Source: Nocardioides sp.
Lineage (GTDB): Bacteria > Actinomycetota > Actinomycetes > Propionibacteriales > Nocardioidaceae
Assembly (NCBI GenBank): GCA_030452025.1
Contig: JAKDNC010000102.1
Coordinates: 1 to 9,154 of the forward strand
Reading direction: 5' to 3'
Length of the DNA: 9,154 nucleotides
The notes below the pieces were generated by a model. That model saw only the letters and a program-made list of their open reading frames with translations, had not been told where the DNA came from and made no database searches. The position numbers and the translations under genes are program-made. Each line of letters starts with the position of its first letter. The stretch's first letter is position 1. Below are positions 5,527 to 9,154 of this stretch, piece after piece.

Positions 5527-6462
5527 ATGCCTGACATCTTCACGACGGCCGCACTCGCGGTGCTGGTCGTGTCCTTCGGCGTGGGGATCGTCGTCGGCCT
5601 GACGGGCATGGGTGGTGGCGCCTTGATGACGCCAGCGCTGATCTTCCTGGGCATCAACCCGACCGCCGCGGTCGCCAACGACCTGGTCTCCGCCTCGGTG
5701 ACCAAGTCCGTCGGCGCCGGCGTCCACTGGCGACAAGGCTCGCCGAACCTGAAGCTGGCCGGCTACCTCGTCGCGGGCAGCGTCCCGTTCGCCTTTGCCG
5801 GCGCGTTCATCATCGACCACTTCGGGGCGGCGAAGAACCAGGAAGACTTCGTGCAGACCGCCATCGGCTGCGCGCTCCTGTTCACCGCGGCGACCTACAC
5901 GTTCCGGATGTACATCCAGCTCCGCCAGGTCACCGGCGGCAACGAAGCCCCCAGCGAAGAGGTGGCGATCAAACCGATCCCGACCGTGCTGGTGGGCATG
6001 GTCGGTGGGCTCCTGGTCGGCCTGACCTCGGTGGGGTCCGGGTCGCTGATCATGGTCGCGCTGCTCCTGCTCTACCCGGCTCTGTCCGCGGTGAAGCTGG
6101 TCGGCACGGACCTCGTCCAGGCGGTCCCCCTCGTCCTGGCCGCAGCCATCGGCCACGTGATGGTCTCCGGCGTCGACTGGGAGATCCTGGTCCCGCTCCT
6201 GATCGGCGGCATCCCCGGCACCTTCCTGGGCGCCCGCATTGCCCATTGGGTCAGCCAGTCGGTCATCCGCCGCGGCATCGTGATCGTGCTGAGCCTCACC
6301 GGCCTCAAGCTGCTCGGCGTACCTCCCGAGATCGTCGGCATGGCCGGCGCAGCGCTCCTGCTGCTCGGTCCCCTCGTCTGGGGCCTCGTACGACACACCC
6401 GCGGCCTGCCTGCCTTCGACAACAACTCCGGCGCCTGGCGCATCCCCGAGAAGCACGACTGA
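5527..6462 (+). CDS. TauE/SafE (TSUP) family membrane transporter
   Basis: This 311-residue, very hydrophobic protein belongs to the TSUP family, whose members move sulfite, sulfate, sulfonates or other small anions across the membrane. It shows the family's internal duplication: GLTGMGGGALMTPAL (24-38) is echoed by GLTSVGSGSLIMVAL (165-179), and ANDLVSASVTKSVGAGVHW (50-68) by GTDLVQAVPLVLAAAIGH (193-210). About eight membrane segments can be drawn, roughly 6-26, 30-46, 77-98, 110-128, 151-180, 196-214, 219-238 and 248-288, with a short charged tail (HTRGL...PEKHD) probably in the cytoplasm. AAGGGA (5513-5518), 8 bases upstream, supports the ATG. It precedes cysDN by 86 bp in the same direction and no sulfate ABC transporter genes are in view, so sulfate uptake or sulfite efflux is the likely job. 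Direction and substrate cannot be told from sequence. Confidence 0.85.
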   Translation: MPDIFTTAALAVLVVSFGVGIVVGLTGMGGGALMTPALIFLGINPTAAVANDLVSASVTKSVGAGVHWRQGSPNLKLAGYLVAGSVPFAFAGAFIIDHFGAAKNQEDFVQTAIGCALLFTAATYTFRMYIQLRQVTGGNEAPSEEVAIKPIPTVLVGMVGGLLVGLTSVGSGSLIMVALLLLYPALSAVKLVGTDLVQAVPLVLAAAIGHVMVSGVDWEILVPLLIGGIPGTFLGARIAHWVSQSVIRRGIVIVLSLTGLKLLGVPPEIVGMAGAALLLLGPLVWGLVRHTRGLPAFDNNSGAWRIPEKHD

Positions 6463-6466
6463 CTCA

Positions 6467-6506
6467 CACGCCGTCGGCGTGGTTCCTCAGTCCGGCAGTC
6501 TGCCGG
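6467..6506 (+). terminator. Two tandem hairpins between the TSUP gene and cysD
   Basis: CACGCC/GGCGTG (6467-6472 and 6476-6481) and CCGGCA/TGCCGG (6492-6497 and 6501-6506) form two 6-bp stems, each with a three-base GTC loop. The first begins 4 bp after the TSUP stop. Neither is followed by a T-run. They could partly terminate or process the transcript between the transporter and cysD, or belong to a leader controlling cysD. Confidence 0.4.
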
Positions 6507-6507
6507 T

Positions 6508-6538
6508 TAGGATGGCCGCTGCTGTCCCGATGAGAGGT
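6508..6538 (+). promoter_or_regulatory. Candidate cysD -10 element and ribosome binding site
   Basis: TAGGAT at 6508-6513 matches a common actinobacterial -10 form, but no good -35 was found 16-19 bases upstream. GAGAGGT (6532-6538) lies 10 bases before the cysD ATG, slightly far but usable. If real, cysDN can be transcribed apart from the transporter gene. Confidence 0.35.
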
Positions 6539-6548
6539 CACATTACAA

Positions 6549-7478
6549 ATGGCAGAGCCAGTTACGGCCGGTAAGCACGCCGACTACCAGCTGAGTCAGC
6601 TCGACCAGCTGGAAGCAGAGTCGATCCATATTTTCCGCGAGGTCGCCGCCGAGTTCGAGAAGCCCGTGTTGATGTTCTCGGGCGGCAAGGACTCGATCGT
6701 CATGCTCCGCCTGGCGGAGAAGGCGTTCTATCCGGCGAAGATCCCGTTCCCGATGCTCCAGGTCGACACCGGCTTCGACTTCCCCGAGGTCCTCGCGACC
6801 CGGGAGAACTGGGTCAAGCGCTTGGGTGTACGGATGGTCGTCGCGAGCGTGGACGATGCGATCGCCAACGGTGTGATCGTGGACGACGGCAAGACGAGTC
6901 GCAACCGGATGCAGATCGGGACCCTGCTCAACGCCATCGAGGAGGAAGGCTTCACCGCCGCCTTCGGTGGTGGCCGGCGCGATGAAGAGAAGGCCCGCGC
7001 CAAGGAGCGCGTCTACTCCCACCGTGACGAGTTCGGCCAGTGGGACCCCAAGATGCAGCGCCCCGAGCTGTGGAGCCTCTACAACGGCAAGATCCACGCC
7101 GGCGAGCACATGCGGATCTTCCCGCTCTCGAACTGGACCGAACTGGACATCTGGCACTACATCAACCGGGAGCAGATCGAGATCCCCTCGATCTACTTCT
7201 CCCACGAGCGTGAGGTCATCGAGCGCGACGGGATGTTCCTCTCCGCCTCCGACGCGGTGCAGCCCAAGGGCAACGAGAAGATCGAGACCCGCACGGTCCG
7301 GTTCCGCACCGTGGGCGACATGACCTTGACCGGCTGCGTGGAGTCCCCGGCCGCCACCACGGCCGAGATCATCGACGAGATCGCCATTGCCCGGGTCACC
7401 GAGCGCGGCGCCACCCGTGGTGACGACCGCTTCTCCGAGGCCGCCATGGAAGACCGCAAGAAGGAAGGCTACTTCTGA
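6549..7478 (+). CDS. cysD: Sulfate adenylyltransferase subunit 2 (ATP sulfurylase, CysD)
   Basis: CysD is the catalytic subunit of assimilatory ATP sulfurylase: it adenylates sulfate to APS in the cytoplasm, driven by GTP hydrolysis on CysN. At 309 residues it is about the family length (302 in E. coli). The PP-loop ATP-pyrophosphatase motif SGGKDS is at 44-49. Other family blocks are LQVDTGFDFPE (70-80), the conserved GGGRRDEEKARAKER (140-154), FPLSNWTELDIWHYI (191-205) and RTVGDMTLTGCVESPA (253-268). The C-terminus RKKEGYF is typical of CysD and supports an intact 3' end. The start is the only ATG consistent with the N-terminus of relatives. Its stop overlaps the cysN start in TGATG, so the two subunits are translationally coupled, fitting a one-to-one complex. 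Identification is firm. Confidence 0.97.
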   Translation: MAEPVTAGKHADYQLSQLDQLEAESIHIFREVAAEFEKPVLMFSGGKDSIVMLRLAEKAFYPAKIPFPMLQVDTGFDFPEVLATRENWVKRLGVRMVVASVDDAIANGVIVDDGKTSRNRMQIGTLLNAIEEEGFTAAFGGGRRDEEKARAKERVYSHRDEFGQWDPKMQRPELWSLYNGKIHAGEHMRIFPLSNWTELDIWHYINREQIEIPSIYFSHEREVIERDGMFLSASDAVQPKGNEKIETRTVRFRTVGDMTLTGCVESPAATTAEIIDEIAIARVTERGATRGDDRFSEAAMEDRKKEGYF

Positions 7479-8803
7479 TGGCCACCCCCACGAACAACAC
7501 CGACACCAACCCAACTGGTGGTGTGGTCGCGCAGCAGGCGATCAACGAGAACGCCGATCTGCTCCGCTTCGCGACCGCCGGAAGCGTCGACGACGGGAAG
7601 TCGACCCTGATCGGGCGACTGCTGCTGGACTCCAAGTCGATCTTCGAGGACCAGCTGGAATCGGTGCATTCGACCAGCCAGTCCAAGGGCTATGACTACG
7701 ACGACCTCTCCCTGCTCACCGACGGGCTGCGCTCCGAGCGTGAGCAGGGCATCACCATCGACGTGGCCTACCGCTACTTCGCGACGCCGAACCGCAAGTT
7801 CATCATCGCCGACACCCCCGGCCACGTGCAGTACACCCGCAACATGGTCACCGGCGCCTCCACCTCCGACCTCGGCCTCGTCCTCGTCGACGCCCGCCAG
7901 GGCCTGACCGAGCAGTCGCGTCGCCACGCGGTCCTGCTCTCGATGCTGCGGGTGCCGCACCTGGTGCTCGCGGTCAACAAGATGGACCTGGTCGACTTCT
8001 CCGAAGAGGTCTACAACCAGATCCACGCCGAGTTCACCTCGTTCGCGACCAAGCTGTCCATCCCGGACCTGACGATCATCCCGATCTCCGCGCTCCAGGG
8101 CGACAACGTGGTCAACCGCTCCGAGAACATGGCGTGGTACGAAGGCCCGTCCCTCATGCACCACCTCGAGCACGTCCACGTCGCCTCCGACCGCGACCTG
8201 GTCGACGTACGCTTCCCCGTGCAGTACGTCGTGCGCCCCAAGTCCGACGAGTTCCACGACTACCGCGGGTACGCCGGACAGGTCGCCGGCGGCGTGATGA
8301 AGCCCGGCGACGAGGTCGTCGTACTCCCGTCGGGGATGACCACCAAGATCAAGGCCATCGACCTCTTCGACAAGGAGATCGACCAGGCCTTCCCGCCGAT
8401 GTCGGTCACCGTGCGCCTCGAGGACGACGTGGATGTGAGCCGCGGCGACATGATCGCCCGGATCAAGAACGCGCCCAAGCCGGCCCAAGACATCGACGCC
8501 ATGATCTGCTGGATGACCAACGAGCCCCTCAAACCGCGGCAGAAGCTGGCCATCAAGCAGACCACCCGCACCGGCCGCGCGCTCGTGAAGGACATCCAGT
8601 ACCGCATGGACGTCAACACGCTGCACCGTGACCTTGAGGCCGGCGAGCTCGGCCTCAACGAGATCGGTCGCGTCCAGTTGCGTACGACGGTCCCCCTGCT
8701 GTGCGACCCCTACTCACAGAACCGCACCACCGGCTCCTTCATCCTCATCGATGAAGCCACCGGCGTCACCGTCGGCGCCGGCATGATCAACAGCGGAGAC
8801 TGA
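7478..8803 (+). CDS. cysN: Sulfate adenylyltransferase subunit 1 (GTPase, CysN)
   Basis: CysN is the regulatory GTPase of ATP sulfurylase and activates CysD. This 441-residue protein has an EF-Tu-like layout: GTPase domain at about 26-235, then beta-barrel domains at about 240-330 and 335-440. The nucleotide-binding motifs are G1 GSVDDGKS (35-42), the switch threonine T93 in EQGITIDVAY, G3 DTPGH (112-116), G4 NKMD (167-170) and G5 SAL (204-206). It ends with the barrel at GAGMINSGD and has no C-terminal APS kinase (CysC) domain, unlike the fused CysNC of Mycobacterium, so PAPS synthesis or direct APS reduction must be encoded elsewhere. AAGGAAGG (7461-7468) inside the end of cysD is its ribosome binding site. 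A stretch rich in Thr and Asn (residues 3-12) precedes the GTPase domain. A strong hairpin follows 77 bp downstream. Identification is firm. Confidence 0.97.
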   Translation: MATPTNNTDTNPTGGVVAQQAINENADLLRFATAGSVDDGKSTLIGRLLLDSKSIFEDQLESVHSTSQSKGYDYDDLSLLTDGLRSEREQGITIDVAYRYFATPNRKFIIADTPGHVQYTRNMVTGASTSDLGLVLVDARQGLTEQSRRHAVLLSMLRVPHLVLAVNKMDLVDFSEEVYNQIHAEFTSFATKLSIPDLTIIPISALQGDNVVNRSENMAWYEGPSLMHHLEHVHVASDRDLVDVRFPVQYVVRPKSDEFHDYRGYAGQVAGGVMKPGDEVVVLPSGMTTKIKAIDLFDKEIDQAFPPMSVTVRLEDDVDVSRGDMIARIKNAPKPAQDIDAMICWMTNEPLKPRQKLAIKQTTRTGRALVKDIQYRMDVNTLHRDLEAGELGLNEIGRVQLRTTVPLLCDPYSQNRTTGSFILIDEATGVTVGAGMINSGD

Positions 8804-8880
8804 AGCGTCCCGCAACACCCCCCTTTGGTCGAGTGGGTCGCGCTGGCGACCGAATCGAGACCACGGACCGCATCACCACA

Positions 8881-8914
8881 CGAAGAGCCCCGGGCATCCG
8901 TCCGGGGCTCTTCG
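8881..8914 (+). terminator. Strong terminator-like hairpin after cysN
   Basis: A perfect 13-bp stem, CGAAGAGCCCCGG against CCGGGGCTCTTCG, encloses an 8-base loop. There is no T-run on either side, as is common for actinobacterial terminators. It is symmetrical enough to work on both strands and is the likely end of the TSUP-cysD-cysN transcript. Confidence 0.75.
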
Positions 8915-9032
8915 CATGGCAGCTACGGCGTGACTTCCACGACCGTCGGACACCTCAGGCGCACGGTCGTCATGTCCGTGCAGTCACAGGTCGGTGTCCC
9001 AGAGGGCCCCGCGACGGCCGTGATGCGGGGAA

Positions 9033-9059
9033 GCTCGGGGTGATGCCGAAGCCCCGAGC
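9033..9059. other. 8-bp GC-rich hairpin
   Basis: GCTCGGGG (9033-9040) pairs with CCCCGAGC (9052-9059) across an 11-base loop. It lies 16 bp before a second strong hairpin. It may be part of a multi-hairpin termination zone or of an unannotated RNA. Confidence 0.4.
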
Positions 9060-9075
9060 GAGACAAGCGGCGTGA

Positions 9076-9106
9076 AGCCCCCCGCCGGGTGGGGTGGCGG
9101 GGGGCT
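9076..9106. terminator. Second strong terminator-like hairpin
   Basis: A perfect 11-bp stem, AGCCCCCCGCC against GGCGGGGGGCT, encloses a 9-base G-rich loop. There is no T-run. It could back up the first terminator or end a minus-strand transcript entering from the right. Confidence 0.6.
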
Positions 9107-9154
9107 GTGCGCGCATTCGCGCCGGAGACTCGTGGCTTGGGGTGGGGATGAGAT

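Larger units (their letters stand above)
8804..9154. other. Intergenic region after cysN, no convincing + strand gene
   Basis: About 350 bp hold three hairpins and no + strand ORF with family features; the two + strand frames here run through the first hairpin. On the minus strand a frame is open from the window edge to a TAG at 8923-8925, only 8 bp before the strong hairpin at 8881-8914. Its last residues include PTCDCTDMTTVRLRVCPTVVEVTP and its codons mostly end in G or C. It might be the end of a convergent gene, but hairpins at 9033-9059 and 9076-9106 would lie inside it, which argues against this. Confidence 0.4.

Noticed and set aside
5503..6456. Minus-strand frame of 317 codons opposite the TSUP gene
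   Set aside because: The translation is rich in Asp, His, Arg and Gly with no fold signature, while the + strand frame is a clear membrane transporter.
7469..8626. Minus-strand frame of 385 codons opposite cysN
   Set aside because: It is antisense to an unmistakable GTPase gene and is a by-product of codon bias.
8833..9075. 80-codon + strand frame after cysN
   Set aside because: It runs straight through the 13-bp terminator hairpin and is arginine-rich with no recognisable domain.
1..9154. CRISPR array, tRNA, rRNA, insertion sequence or prophage parts
   Set aside because: No regularly spaced repeats, cloverleaf-like genes, transposase motifs or terminal inverted repeats were seen on reading both strands.

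Overview
The window is high-GC actinobacterial DNA, most like a Nocardioides, Rhodococcus or other steroid-degrading Actinomycetota. The evidence is strong G/C third-position bias, GTG start use, stop-start overlaps (TGATG, ATGA, GTGA), and proteins that closely resemble actinobacterial steroid-catabolism and sulfate-assimilation families. All convincing genes lie on the + strand. Placement rests on remembered family features, because no database search was possible.

Region 1 (1-5411) is part of a steroid ring-degradation cluster. In order it holds: the 3' end of an acyl-CoA-dehydrogenase-fold protein, probably a flavin-dependent hydroxylase of the HsaA type (1-156); an HsaC-type extradiol ring-cleavage dioxygenase (218-1141); an IclR-family regulator (1239-2021); a KshA-type Rieske 3-ketosteroid 9alpha-hydroxylase (2211-3401); an 88-residue four-cysteine protein of unknown function (3410-3676); and a KstD-type 3-ketosteroid delta1-dehydrogenase (3735-5411). 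KstD plus KshA would open ring B and aromatise ring A, an HsaA-type hydroxylase would convert the phenol to a catechol, and HsaC would cleave that catechol. The window therefore carries candidates for four consecutive steps, but not the reductase partners (KshB, HsaB) or the hydrolase HsaD. The IclR protein is the obvious candidate local regulator, and the 189-bp gap before kshA carries repeated GGGAATC half-sites that could be its operator.

Region 2 (5412-8803) looks like a sulfate-assimilation unit: a TauE/SafE (TSUP) membrane transporter, then cysD and cysN, the two subunits of assimilatory ATP sulfurylase. The last two overlap by one base. A likely promoter with an inverted repeat precedes the transporter, and two tandem hairpins plus a -10-like hexamer precede cysD.

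Region 3 (8804-9154) has no convincing gene. It has a strong 13-bp terminator-like hairpin after cysN, two more GC-rich hairpins, and a minus-strand frame open from the window edge that might be the end of a convergent gene.

The least explained items are the four-cysteine protein wedged between kshA and kstD, and two tiny ORFs (18 and 19 codons) that overlap the start codons of the IclR and kstD reading frames. No wholly new system is claimed.
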